Of a DNA stretch of 64,000 nucleotides, positions 38,556 through 51,022 are shown piece after piece (position 1 is the first letter of the stretch; every line of letters begins with the position of its first letter). The DNA comes from Lamellibrachia columna (lineage: Eukaryota; Annelida; Polychaeta; Sabellida; Siboglinidae). Both the position numbers and the translations under genes were made by a program. The notes under the pieces are model-generated. The model was not told the origin of the DNA. It saw only the letters and a program-made list of their open reading frames with translations, and made no database searches. The DNA lies in the NCBI GenBank assembly GCA_963662155.1, contig OY759273.1, forward strand, positions 32,482,536 through 32,546,535, in the 5' to 3' direction.

Positions 38556-39944
38556 CTGAGACCCCCCTGAGACCCCCCTGCTAACAAGCCAGGATCCGCC
38601 CCGTTGAGTTTCACGGAGAAGACAACCGATGGTTGTTGAAACGTAGAATGAGTGACATAAATAGTTGTGTTGAAAGAAAATTTTATTCATTGGATAATTC
38701 AACTATTGCGGAAATACATCGTACATAAACGTTTCACTATAATAATGTGACAGGGCACACTTTGTTGTGTTTGCTCATCACAAGGTGGCAGCACTCATAT
38801 ACATCTTAGACATACTTTTTATTATTAGGCCTATTGTTCCTTTACTTTGGTGGATTATCTAAGTATATAATGAAACATATACAATTTAACGCAGTTTAAA
38901 TTAATTACTAGGTGATTAAATCTGCCATGTGGCAGTGGTCACGTGAGATGCTGGTAACTGGCTCTGACCCTTTGATGTGACCTGAGCAGGACAACATCAT
39001 TATCACGTGGTACTGGCTTATATGGTGAGACCCATGTAAGACCTACATATTGATGTTGCTGTGGTGGTTAATGTCTGACTTCCTGCAGGTAATAAAGAGT
39101 ATCTAGACACAACGACGTAATGTTTGTGGACTAGGAAGCACCCACGTTACAATAAGGTTAAACATTTCGAGATGCAAAAGAAACACCCTCAAGTTTCACT
39201 AAAACCACTGCAATATTTACTAACAATTGCAACAACATGTAATTCAAACACATGACTCATACAATAAATGGCGAACTTAAACCTCAACCGCTTTACGTTA
39301 CAGATGTCGTAAATAATACAACGTTTTAATTTAAATGCCTCATTGAACTGCAAATGTCGGTCGTTTTTAATAATAACGTTACCGATTTATTAACTCCTGG
39401 TGGCGCCTTTTACCGCCAGTGTTAAATGAAACATTGCGTCAACTACTATTAAATCACAATACGTGTTTCACGCTGTACGCGATGGATCGAACGTTTGCCG
39501 CCCCGCGCTGTAGGCCTCGTGTTTCAGGAGGTCAATGTCGGTGCGGAGGACGATTTGTAGTTTTGCTGCATCCTTTCAAACCACAGGTTGAAATGGAAAA
39601 ATTAAAACATTTGATTCGGAAAAGACAAATAAAACCTGATTATGTAGAAACATAGAGCCGAACCAACGTCTAAGACAAACCAATAGATTTTATGAGGTTG
39701 TTTCTACTGAGATATCGAACCTAGGAGAGAGTGACGTCATAGCTGAAGCAGAGCACTAAAGTATGCTGCATATAACTGAACATTTGGAAGACAAATTACA
39801 TGCGTCGAACAAAAGAAGATAAACGTATGTAAGAGGAAGAACGAAAACACAAAGTCAAAGATGAGAACTGAGAGATACAAAAGAAACACATGTTATCAGG
39901 GTAACATAAACAAACGTCATACGAAGTGAGTGATCTTAGTGTGT

Positions 39945-40930
39945 TTGTCAGCTGCTCAAAGAGAACTCACCACAACACATAGTTCCAGAACATATGTTAT
40001 TGGGAAAACGTAGAATAATATCCTCGTAATGTATTCCTACTAATGGCGACAATGCAACCACTGACATAGTTGTGTCCAAATATACAATATCGAAAAAAAA
40101 AACATTACTGTATTGCTTTTGACGTGATTCACATGGATGCACATTATTACCAGATATGTAGTGTCAAAGCCATGTCATGCCGGTAAACAGTCCAAGACGT
40201 AGTTGACAGAGACGACCACTCCCAGTTCGTCAGGTGACATTATATCAACGTTGGTCATTTCTATGACCTAGTGCACTCATAGCGACTCATGCTGACCTCC
40301 CCTAGACGTGTCCTGGAAAAACCCTCAACCCCTTCAAAAGCCCTTTCCAATGAGATTGTACAAATATTCAGTCGTAAAGAGTTTACAGTTGTAGACGTGT
40401 CAATATATAATTTGGTGTCGCCCAAAGCGTCCACAACAGCGAGTCGGCCGGGCGTCTTCTACTCGTAGGTGTTGTGTGCCACGTCAAGTTCCATCTCGGA
40501 AAAATGGACATTGTCGGTCAGTTGACCTTTCGTTGGCAAGATGACTAAATAGTCAATATATGTCTTACTTTTGACACACTGCGGTGCTTCTCCTGTCAGG
40601 TGAACTTGTTTATTGTCGCATACTTGAGACTGGAAATTCCAAACCATTAAATTGTCACGTTCCATTTAAGTATAACGTACGCTTCTGTTGCTGAATCGAA
40701 TCTAACGTGTGATCGACCTCGCACAGTGTCGACAAACATTAGTGGAATATATTTTAATGATCTTAATAATAATAATAATAATTATTATTATTATTATTAT
40801 ATACATTTATTTCAGACAAACAGACAACAATAACGTATGGAGCGAGTGTACGACTACGTGAACCTATGTTTAAAGTGAGTCTACGACCGCGCACGTACGC
40901 ACGCACGCACGCACGCACGCACACACATAA
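39945..40930. repeat. Segmental duplicate A
   Basis: Similar to 53545-54380 through coding exon, flanks, AAT/ATT microsatellite and CGCACG tract. Spans the terminal exon and about 500 bases beyond its stop. Confidence 0.85.
40459..40629 (-). CDS. Terminal exon of an unrecognised gene, copy 1
   Basis: Acceptor GGAATTTCCAG, 56 codons and TAG, in phase 0. It reads SQVCDNKQVHLTGEAPQC, then YLVILPTKGQLTDN and HFSEMELDVAHNTYE. A paralogue at 53974 differs by conservative changes and one in-frame 18-base gap, which supports real coding. Upstream exons were not identified. Function unknown. Confidence 0.5.
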   Translation of the reverse strand, partial: SQVCDNKQVHLTGEAPQCVKSKTYIDYLVILPTKGQLTDNVHFSEMELDVAHNTYE

Positions 40931-41884
40931 TCGTCACATCATATACATTAGTGACATAAGACATTACGTGTTACGTTGGCATAATTAGTTTAAATGTTCA
41001 TTACGTATGCAACAGTTGCAGCTGGGGGCATTCTCTGTACGAAACAACTGTACTATATCTTGAATTTGTTTAGCACCAGCCGAGTTACCCGGCGTTGCAC
41101 GGGGGGTAGAAAAGGCAACCACTGCAAGAGCTTATGTTTCCTTGCACCGCCCATTCACATTTTGGTAGGGCAGTGTCAGTAGCAATGACAACTTTATGCC
41201 CCAAAAATCATCTACAACTGCCAGTTTCACGAAGCGTTCGTTTGTAGACGTAACCGGCAACAATCTTAGAAAAGAAGTAAAGAAAGAATTGCATTTATTT
41301 ACTGCATTTATGTATATGCAAAATGTCATAGTATACCTGTGCATAAACACGGTATGCACGCACAAATTAAATAACCAAAGCAGCTAATGCACATAGAGAA
41401 AAAGAAAATAGAGTCAAATACAGACGTCACGTATTAGAGTCTTGGAGGCTCCCATTAAAACTAAAATTAGTTGCAATCACAGGAGCCGCCCATCAGCATT
41501 TTCACGTTAAAATATTATTAATGTGAGACTGTTCTACGCTTACAGCAAGGTTCGTCAGCGACAATCGGAGTGTTTAAGCAATAGACAATATTTTTGTCAA
41601 CTTCGGTGTTTGTTTCGGTGATCGGAGATGTTAGACGAAAACAATAATAAAAAAATTTCACCGAAAATTACGGAACATTAAATCGTACGTTATAAAATAA
41701 GTAACGCTGAGTGCGGGAAAGATCGGAGTAAAAAACGTCAATAAACAGGCCTGTTGGTTGGACTGCAATTAGGTGCAGTTGGAATAGGAAGAGCTCTATG
41801 CAATATATATAAGACATAATTTAACATATGCATAATTTTACATTGCTTAAGCATGAGCGTATATAAATACCACAAAAACAAAAA

Positions 41885-42200
41885 CAAATCATCTAAGTTG
41901 TGTCATAGTATTGGGATGCATGTACTAGGTGCTTTTTCATCAACATATATAAGTTTTGACAAATAAAACATTGTAGAATGAAACAGCTGTCTTGATATGT
42001 TTCCAAGAAGCAGGCTTTTATATAATTTGCGAAATCGTGGAAGTTGTGCGTAAATGTGTTATTCAACATCGCTTCGGGCGTTGAGTTTATTACGTGAGGT
42101 AAACTATGCCTGAGACAGTGTTGCATGAATGTGTGATTCGTTCGTGTGAGATGTAGTTCTGAGTTTCCTCGAGTGTTGTGGTCGTGAACGCTATTATTCG
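41885..42200 (-). mobile_element. C-terminal fragment of a non-LTR retrotransposon
   Basis: On the minus strand it reads HDHNTRGNSELHLTRTNHTF, then LRHSLPHVINSTPEAMLNNT and NYIKACFLETYQDSC. The HNTR and THxxxxFxNYIKxxFL patterns are typical of the tail after the reverse transcriptase in LINE ORF2. Confidence 0.55.
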
Positions 42201-43068
42201 GAATGAGAAAACACGCTTAATGTTGTTAACAATCGTGTGTACTATTGTTATCAGATATTTTCCACTAATCTACATTAGTATATAGGTCAGTGGTCTTGTC
42301 TACTTCTATTTATAACTGTGCACAGTAACATTGCTACAATGTAGCCAGTCCTTCACAAAGCAATGTTTATAGCTAGAGATACTTTGTTACTATAATGTAG
42401 CTAGTGTTTGTTTGATATGCTATGTATAGAGTCTAGACGCTTTCTATCCATAAACACCTGTACGGGCTACAGACAAACTATAATAACTTGAAACAGATTA
42501 GAAATATCTGCATACATCCAGCGACAAATGTGTAGGCATACTTATAATCTTTACGATGACATAAAAAACTAAATAATTCCACGGTTGTAACTTCCGCTAC
42601 AGCGTTTTTGAATTTTTACCCCCTCCAACCCCCTGACTCCCTATGAAGACTAAATAATGATGTGAATAAAGGGGCGGATCTAGGCTTGTTTGCAGCGGGG
42701 GTCTCAGTCACTCGTAGTCATATGTCATTCTACTTACGAATGTTCTACGTACGAATGGGGGGGGGGTCAGTGACGTGGAAAGAACTGTCATTTTGTGAAG
42801 CAGAATCTAGACTAGTGTGACTGTCCGTAGACTGAGAAGCACATACTGGTATATTTCACTGTCTGTATTGATTAAATAACGGTTAGTGATATAGAATATT
42901 GATACTTTTCGTAAAGATTTGATACATTGCAAAACGGCTTATTCCGTTAACTATGACCGATTCATGCAACACCAGTATATAATGTGGTACGCTCAGAGGT
43001 TTTGCCACCACCCCCAATGAAACAACATGGATACGCCTGTGCTGCTGGGTCATTTGTTAAAAGTAGAC

Positions 43069-43126
43069 ATGATGTTTAACATTATTTTAGTGCTAATCGT
43101 CACGTCCGCAATCGCGGACGAACTCC
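43069..43126 (+). CDS. Possible signal-peptide first exon
   Basis: ATG-ATG opens MMFNIILVLIVTSAIADEL, a convincing secretion signal with cleavage after AIA, followed by a donor CTCC|GTATGT. Unspliced, the frame ends after 30 codons at 43161. No second exon could be assigned. Confidence 0.35.
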
Positions 43127-43516
43127 GTATGTATTTGTCTGATATGAATTTCCTCAAATAATAATCCTGTAATATTACAATGCACACGTTACTAGGCGAA
43201 ACAACGCAGCAGCTAAGACTGCGTTTATTTGTTCTACGCGTTAATTGGGTTGGCGTACGCCGGGACATTTCCCTGAAGTAGTTGGACTAGATGGCAGACG
43301 CAGTGACTAGTGTCTAGACTTGTCGCTCTTCCACGCACAAACCGCTCGTGTAAATCGGCCTTAAAGCAATTCTTTGGAATTTTTCATCTCTTTATAATGT
43401 ACAAAATTATTCATTAACACTGTTAATATAACTAATTCATGCAATTCTATGCATTTACTTTATTAGAATTATGTTATTATTAATCACTAATGACCATGAC
43501 AACATATCGCTATCAT

Positions 43517-43536
43517 AACTCCGCGTACGCGGAGTT
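43517..43536. promoter_or_regulatory. Perfect 20-base palindrome upstream of the gene at 43702
   Basis: AACTCCGCGTACGCGGAGTT is self-complementary and lies 166 bases before the ATG. It may be a dimer binding site; it stands out by CpG content in AT-rich surroundings. Confidence 0.5.
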
Positions 43537-43701
43537 TCTACTTCGCGCCAGCATTCATGATCCATATAAGGCATGCTCATGAATATTCGGTACCGTCCGT
43601 CAGACTTCGGTTAGCTCCGCTGTGTTTATGGGGCAAGAAAAACGCGTACCACGTCATCAACATGTGTGTGTTTGTATTGGCTACCGCCAAGTTAGTGAAG
43701 C

Positions 43702-45375
43702 ATGGCCGAGGCCAGTGAATTTATTAAAAGAAAACGTGGGCCAGCTGCTGTTTATGCAACGGAATCGGCAAAGAAAAGAAGGAAAAGAGAAAGGGACAAT
43801 ATGTGGAATAAACGGAGAGTAAACATAGCGGCAGCCCATGACAGATGGATGGAATTAAAAGAAGTGCACCAGCTTTCCACCCACGAAGCCGTCGCGTTGT
43901 TGTTGTTGGACAACTTTGACAAGTGAGTGTGGTTATCTTCAGTCGACATATTTTGGTTAATAAATCTTTTTAAAATGTTAGTACAATTGTGACAAATGAT
44001 GTCAGACGTGATACCTGTTGACTGGTAAAAATAAATCTGCCAACATATCAAACTGAAAAAAGTGTTTACAAATGTTATAAACATGTTTTTATGTGTCGTC
44101 GTTACAATGCCAATGGTTCAATTGAATGAAAACCATGAGAAATATTAGAAAAGTGGTTGACAGATTATGTTTTATAATGTAAATTTGGGTATTTTTTATT
44201 TAATAGCCATGCATAAGTTGTTTTTGTAGATGGTGACCAAATGCTGAATAATAAAAATTACAAATTGATAACATACAAAATGTTTTCCATTCTTTCACAG
44301 GAGAACTGGGAGCTTGGAGAATTTCAGTAGCGTCATTTTGATGTTTGCCAGCAAACGATACGCATTCAGGTATTTTTATACTCACAAAAGCAACATACCC
44401 TGCATGTATTTTTGTGCTGTAACATTCAACTGAAAAACTTTTTCATTCGAAATGAAATATCAACTAGCACTGTATTATGTTTCTTAAAAGGAAAAAACAA
44501 GGCACTAACTAAAAAGCTTTTTTGTGTGTACACAAAGTTTAATATTGTATGTACATTATGAAAAATTATAATGAATTTGTTGCTGTTGTGGAAATTGGAC
44601 TATGCTACAAGATGTAATATAATATTATTTCAAGCAATCGTTGTTATTCCCTTTAACAAATACCAGAGGGTCAGCTAAAATTGATTTAATATTTAAAAAA
44701 ATTTTACATTAATATATATTGTTTCTGATACATATGTCTGGAATCCAACATGTACTCAGAAGTTGCTGAAAGAAGTGGAGGAAAATGATTTAATGTTGAA
44801 ACGTGGCTAACAGAAAATATATTTTCTAGTTACTTTCTACTCTTAGTTCACTTGTAATGCTATTTTTCAGATATCCATCATACCGTGCCAGAAATTATCT
44901 AGCAATGATAGATCACAACAGACACCTGGACAGGCCATATGCTGCTAAGAAGAAAGATGGACAGCCAATGTAAGTAAATACAAATTTAGCATCATGCACT
45001 CATGTTTATTGCATGTTCATCGTTCCAAACAGTACAAGAGTTATTTCTGGCATACAGATATGTCAAAAAGCTGAAATTCTTGCAACATAGACCAGAATAA
45101 CTAACTCATCTAAAAAAATATTTATTTAGTGATGACATCAAAATATGAACAAAACAGAGTAACTACTTTGTTTTGATAACAAATTAAATGATTTTGTACA
45201 AAAACAGAAAATCATCTGATTACATCATTTGCTTCCTTCTATCAGGTACCAGAGGATGTGTCACAAACAAAACAAGAACTGGTCAGCATGTCGGAAAAAG
45301 GAGAAGAAAACCCACAAATATGTGCCGGAAATTGTTGAAAGAATTGTCAATATGCATTTGGATGATGAGCACTAA
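43702..45375 (+). CDS. Small basic nuclear-type protein of an unnamed family, four exons
   Basis: Exons 43702-43922, 44301-44369, 44871-44969 and 45246-45375 join in phase with good GT/AG borders and give 172 residues. The N-terminus is basic and NLS-like (IKRKRGP, KKRRKRER). A segment like DRWMELKEVHQLSTHEAV follows, then RARNYLAMIDHNRHLDRP and WSACRKKEKKTHKYVPEI. I recall invertebrate and fish proteins of unknown function with RWxxLK and DHNxHLxR motifs; I cannot name the family. Exon 2 is less conserved in look. The TAA at 45373 may be premature: the same frame stays open for 42 more codons (LYRRAERGEHDPRNIA to QKQRSRFH) up to TGA at 45502. A TATA-like ATATAAGG lies near 43563. Confidence 0.65.
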
Positions 45376-45657
45376 TTGTACAGGAGAGCAGAACGTGGCG
45401 AACATGATCCAAGGAACATCGCATCAAACATTATGAATATAGGACCTGTTCCTGTACCATCAACTTCTGAGATAGTGCAAAAGCAGCGTTCACGTTTTCA
45501 TTGATGCACTGTGAATGGACTTAAGTTGTTGAATGTCTTCAGTCTTATGATATTGCTATCCACTTCATGTGTTTGTAAAGGTTGATATCAGGAAACAATA
45601 TGATGCAATATCCTGAATTGAAAATGGACATGTGGATCTTGGTACTTATTTACTTAC

Positions 45658-47875
45658 TGGGCCGTTGTTTAACAATTTACACTTGGACGGCGCCTTTTTA
45701 TAACATTTTCTCTCAGCAGCTGTTGGCATCTCCACACAGTTTTGACAGATGCACCATTCTGGTGTATTCCCAGATGACGGGTGGTACCCCTGTTGGGGGA
45801 TTAAATTAACGTCTCCATTGGTCATAATGGCTTGGATGTCATACCAGAATGATGGATGCCTCAATGCAGTTTTTGCTACAACTTCTCGCAGTTGGTTCTC
45901 GGGTATGTTCTGTACAACATTCTGAAATATATATGTAACAATTTTGCGATGTTACCTGCAATGGTAATTCAAGTAATGTTATGGTCTTGGTGAACCAGTT
46001 TTGGGGTAAAGAAAAAAAATGGGAAATACATACACAAAAAGGCTTAGTTATATATGACATTTCCATTTCCTGTGGTATTCTGAACCACATCAAGCCCAGT
46101 GCATTGACTACCATATATCTAAAAATTGCTGGTCTAGTAAAACCTGTCTTGGGCGACCACCCCTTCTGCACAGCCAGTGGTCCCTCAAGACAGGTGGTCT
46201 TCCGTAGCAGGTTGCAGGTAAAACTACAATCATACTGATTTATGATTGTATGTATGAGATAAGGTACAAAGACATGGTGGCACACGTATACACCTGTATT
46301 GTGTTCACTTTATTGGCATTTTTGTTTCCTTACATGTACAGTGTATTGGAAAGAAGAACTCGATTAAAATGTCCCAAATCATGAACATTTGTCTATACCT
46401 CACAACATAAATTGCCAGTTAAATGCAACTCGTATAACACTTGTATAATATAACAATGTCATACAGACTTAATTTAATTAAACATTTATAATTAGCAAAG
46501 TGTACCACACAAAAACAAAATGGTGGAGATTAGTATATAATGAGAGGTATTCCACCTGGCGGATAATGGGGCACTATAACTACTGTGATCGGTGGACCAA
46601 TCTGGCTTTCTTTCCCATCAAATTTCAACTGTTGGCATGTTCTGGTCGCTCATAACAGGTCAAAATAATGTTGATGTGATGGTCGTTGGTCGCCTTTGGC
46701 AAGTGGTCGCTCATTGCACATACATTATTGTTAGAAACAGTTTGTGATTGTGGTCGCCCAAGACAGGTTCTGTTGTACCTCGATTTGCTCCTTTTGCAAG
46801 GATGCATTCATCTGGTGGGCAGCTCTTTCCTCTTCGTCCTGCCTTCTCCCTCTTCCCCGAGTTCCATGTGCTGCCCTAGAACTTCCCCGACTCCTTTGAC
46901 TTCCAATGCCACGACGTCGCCTTTGACCACGGTCACTACCTCGTCCCCGGTCCCCTCCACCAGTTTATGCCACAACGTTGAACTGAAATATTAACAAAAA
47001 GCCAAGTTAAATTACCATGGTAATATGCATAATGTCTTCAGTCTTAAGACAAATTCAACTATGTGTGTGGATATATTTAGTTTACTAACTATCCTGTTCA
47101 CAAGTTTATTTTGTTTGCACTTCTCTTTAAAAAATCAGTGATTTGAGAAACCATGGTCAAGGTAAGATTTTGTAAGGTCTCTCGTGTGCACAAATTGCAT
47201 GTATGCAATCCACTTCTACCCATATGAGATGTATATGTAATATTTACTGGCTAAGAAAAAAATCAGGTTTTGCCTCTATGACATTTGCTCAAAATATTTA
47301 ATGCACAATGACTTATCATTTTGCTGCAAAATACTATCACGTGTGCGCTGCACCAATTAGGACAACGGATTTGAATCAACACAACACAAGAGAGGGTAAT
47401 TTCACAGACAGTCAATTTTGCCATCCCTGTCACATTCCAACAACGGCGCGAAATATACCCCCAGTCCTAGATTTGGGCAACATCAAGGACCAGGTTAAAC
47501 CTCTGGCTACGGTTGCACATTCTGATATTTTAGGTGTGCAGTTTCGTTCAGTGCATGCCAAATATTGTGCAATTTAGTTTTATTAACTGGAAAGACGATA
47601 CCCTTGCCTTGCCTAGACAGTCACAGACCCAGCTGGCACCGACCGCTGCCGCCGCCGTCGCCGCCGCCGCCGCCGCGCGAGCAGACGATAGACGCGGCGG
47701 ACGTTATAATTATACTTAATCGAAAAGTTGCCCAGCGAACCGCATTAGAAAGCAGGATAAATAAACAATGCATAAGCTTCCTGCATTGATAAAAGTAGCT
47801 GTCAATACACATATGTCTACGAATTGCTGATTTAAAAAGCCATTGCTTGAATAAACTCACCTCGGAGCCTGACAT
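45658..47875 (-). CDS. RG-rich protein with P2X7-C-terminal-like cysteine domain
   Basis: Three exons join in phase 0. 47875-47861 gives MSGSE (donor GTGAGT). 46982-46779 is Arg/Gly-rich (GGGDRGRGSDRGQRRRRG, then DEEERAAHQMNASLQKEQIE). 45921-45658 begins NVVQNIPENQLREVV and contains EWCICQNCVEMPT, then ERKCYKKAPSKCKLL, at donor CCA|GTAAGT. The WCxC-x2-C-x2-MPT-x3-E pattern is that of the C-terminal ballast domain of P2X7 receptors, which also occurs in many non-receptor invertebrate proteins; no channel part is present. The second Cys of the usual CC pair is Tyr here. The RG exon has an in-frame TAA at its sixth codon, so either another acceptor is used or the copy is dead. The last exon was not located. 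Convergent with the gene at 43702. Confidence 0.6.
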
Positions 47876-47887
47876 GTTGACTGTGTG

Positions 47888-47895
47888 TGACGTCA
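47888..47895. promoter_or_regulatory. Consensus CRE palindrome
   Basis: A perfect TGACGTCA lies 13 bases upstream of the MSGSE start on the minus strand. It is a candidate CREB/ATF site. Confidence 0.4.
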
Positions 47896-48269
47896 GCATT
47901 CCCTGTGTGCTTCACTGAGCATGCATGCATACTTATACTCGGGCTGCATAATTAATCATCCACATGGCAGCAAGCTCAAAATGCTTCATGTAAACACAAT
48001 TATTTGTCGGCTTTTTTTGCGCATATAACACCCAAATTATGCATAAAATGCAAGAAATAAGTGGCAGAGAAAGTACTTATGGGAACTGATCACGTTTTGA
48101 TACAGTACATCTCAAATGCATGTTACCTCACAAAGAATCGCTTTAACTTACGCAGGCTTAATCAAATTATTGTTGAAACAGCTGTTTTCAACATGGTCAT
48201 GGTTATATTGATAGCTAGTATAGGCAATCTCAGTCATCAGTCTTGGGTCAATACAAGAGGCCACTAGCA

Positions 48270-50880
48270 CAGATAAACCAATATCAAATCATCCGAAAAA
48301 CATCTCTGAAAAAGGTTATAGATGCGTATGTTTAAATGCAAGGAGCATAGTAAATAAGAAAAACGAATTAAACATTATGGTAGAAGATATTGACCCTCAC
48401 GTAATTGGTATAACTGAATCATGGGCCAACATAGATATAACAGATGCTGAAATAGGACTGACAGGATATGTAATGTTTAGGAAAGATCGAATAGGAAGAA
48501 GGGGCGGGGGAGTTATTTTATATGTTAAAGAATCTATTGAGGCTTATGAAATAAAACTAGAAAGGGAAGCAGATTGCGATGAAGCTGTTTGGTGCAAAAT
48601 TGTTTCAGGAAATTCAAAATTAACTATTGGATTAGTTTACCGAAGTCCAAACATAAACGAAGAGGACAACACAAAAATAAAAAACGCTATAAAGGAAGTT
48701 AGTAAAGGGGAATGTATCATAATGGGAGATTTTAACCATGGACACATACAATGGAATTCTCTAGAGAGCACAGGGATTGAGGACCAACAATTTCTATTTT
48801 TAATCCAGGATAGCTTTCTTACTCAGCACGTACTAGAACCAACCAGGGGAGAAAATGTATTAGATATAGTTTTGTCATCACAAAAAGAATTAGTGGACAA
48901 TGTAAACATATTTGAACCATTGGGTAACAGTGACCATAATCAAATACATTTTGACATCAATGTAAAATCAGAAAGTAAAAATAAGAAAACGTACAAGAGA
49001 AACTTCCACAAAGGTAACTACAAAGATATGAGAAAATACTTAGCAAAGCTAGATTGGAATAACATGCTGATGAATAAGACCGCAATTGAATGTTGGAATA
49101 TTCTAAAATATGAAATTGAGAGTATCATCGATAAATTTGTTCCCTTCCAAAAACAAGGAAAACGGTGTAGAAAGAAACACTTGTCAAAAGAGGCTATTAG
49201 AAAAATAATGCTAAAACAAACTATGTGGAGGGTTTATAGGCGTACCAAAAAGGAAAAAGACTATGCAAAATACAAAGAGGCACTTAATGCAGCTACAACT
49301 GAAATCAGACAATCTAAAAGAAGCTATGAGCAAAAATTAGCATGTAACATAAAAAATGACAGCAAGAGTTTTTATGCATGTGTCAGGAGTAAACAAAACG
49401 TACAAGACAAGGTACGTTTGAATGGAAGGAAGCAAACATCATACCATTATTTAAAAAGGGTTCGAGAAATAAGTCAGAGAATTACAGACCATTGAGTTTA
49501 ACGTCAGTGATTTGTAAATTATTAGAAAGGTTAATTAAAGACCATATGGTGGACTTCCTCGTTAAGCATAAATGATTAAATTCATCTCAACATGGATTCC
49601 TTAAAGCGAGGTCATGCTTAACAAATATGTTATGTTTTTTGGAAGAAATCACTAAGTGGATAGACGTGGGATCGCCAGTAGATATTATCTACTTAGACTT
49701 TTCAGAAAGCTTTTGACAAAGTGCCACATCAAAGATTACTACTTAAATTAAAAGCCCATGGTATCGGGGATAGCATAACTGACTGGATAGAACAATGGCT
49801 GACTGACGGAAGACAACGAGTTGTAGTAGATGGAGAAGTTTCAAATTGGAAATCGGTTTTGAGTGGGGTACCTCAAGGATCAGTATTAGGACCTATATTA
49901 TTCTTAATTTATATCAATGACTTGGACGACAATATAACAAGTAACGTACTGAAATTGGCGGAGGACACAAAACTGTTTAGAAAGGTTAATACTGATGGTG
50001 ATAAACAACATTTACAAAACGATCTAGACAGATTAGTGAAATGGTCTGAGAAATGGCAGATGTTGTTCAATTTTGGGAAAAGTAAATGCCTACATACAGG
50101 ACATGGGAACTTGAATGTAAACTATAAAATGGGAGATACTGTTCTGGGTACTACTGTAAAAGAAAAGGACTCAGGAGTTACAATAAGCGCTGATATGAAA
50201 GTTTCAGAGCAATGTGGTATTGCAGCTTCAAAGGGTAATCAAATTATTGGATTGATTAGAAGAAACATAACATACAAGGGAAAAAAGTTAAATATACCTC
50301 TTTATAAAGCAATAGTTAGACCTCATTTAGAATACTGTATACAAGCATGGAGACCATATCGTAAGAAGGATATAGATACGCTTGAACGCATATAAAGGAG
50401 AGCAACTAAAATGATTCCAGAACTGAGAGACCTTAGTTATGAAGAACGCCTGAAAGAATGTGGTTTAACAACTCTAGAGAGAAAGAGGTTAAGAGGAGAT
50501 CAGATTGAAGTTTTAAAGATATTGAATGGGTATGAAAATATTGATAGAAATATGTTTGTCTCACTCAAGAAGGATAGCAGAACTAGAGGACATGAGGTAA
50601 AATTAGTAAAGGATCAATGTAGATTGGACATCAGGAAGCACTCGTTCTCACAGAGGACAATAAAAGAATGGAACAAATTGTCTACAGATTGTGTAACTGC
50701 TAGCAGCGTGAATATGTTTAAAAACAAGGTTGACACATATCTCAGGAGGGCGGGTTATAAGTAGATGAACATTGTTGGACTCTCGATAAGCCAATGGCTT
50801 CCTTGTCCACTTGCCATCTGGGCCTTTGGCTTGGATGGCAAATCTTGTTAAATCTTGTTAAATATTACATTTTAGAGATG
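48270..50880 (+). mobile_element. CR1/jockey-like LINE, nearly full length, inactive
   Basis: From about 48310 (LNARSIVNKKNEL) it encodes an apurinic-type endonuclease with TESW, GGGVILYV, GDFNHG and SDHNQI. After an internal deletion near 49410, which shifts the frame, comes reverse transcriptase with LSGVPQGSVLGPILF. It ends with the C-terminal tail HSFSQRTIKEWNKLSTD. Breaks: the deletion, TGA at 49573, a one-base gain near 49710 and TAA at 50393. In the catalytic box the first Asp is Glu (LAEDTKLF, codon at 49961). The 3' end has GTTAAATCTT repeats. Such elements copy themselves by target-primed reverse transcription. Confidence 0.9.
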
Positions 50881-50910
50881 TACTCGGTCTGAACATCTGA
50901 ATTTAATTAC

Positions 50911-51022
50911 GCATAATATTAGTTGGCTCAGGAACTGACACAGGAGCGAAGAGAGATCGTATTGACTTCGAGCCAACTTCCATTTTCTCCCTTTCCCTAA
51001 TTTTTCTTTTTCTAGTCGGCAT
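50911..51022 (-). CDS. Possible first exon of a basic transposase-like protein
   Basis: ATG at 51022, 37 codons to a donor ATGC|GTAATT. Reads MPTRKRKIREREKMEV, then GSKSIRSLFAPV. Basic starts followed by a short FAPV/FF motif are seen in hAT/TTF-type transposon proteins, but this is weak. The LINE ends 30 bases downstream, which would place it inside the first intron. Confidence 0.3.

Noticed and set aside
46120..46780. TGGTCGCCCAAGACAGGT motifs as coding or regulatory sites
   Set aside because: They recur in both orientations inside introns and look like a dispersed repeat of unknown family.
47640..47690. Poly-Ala/Pro coding stretch
   Set aside because: It is a GCC triplet repeat without splice or start support.
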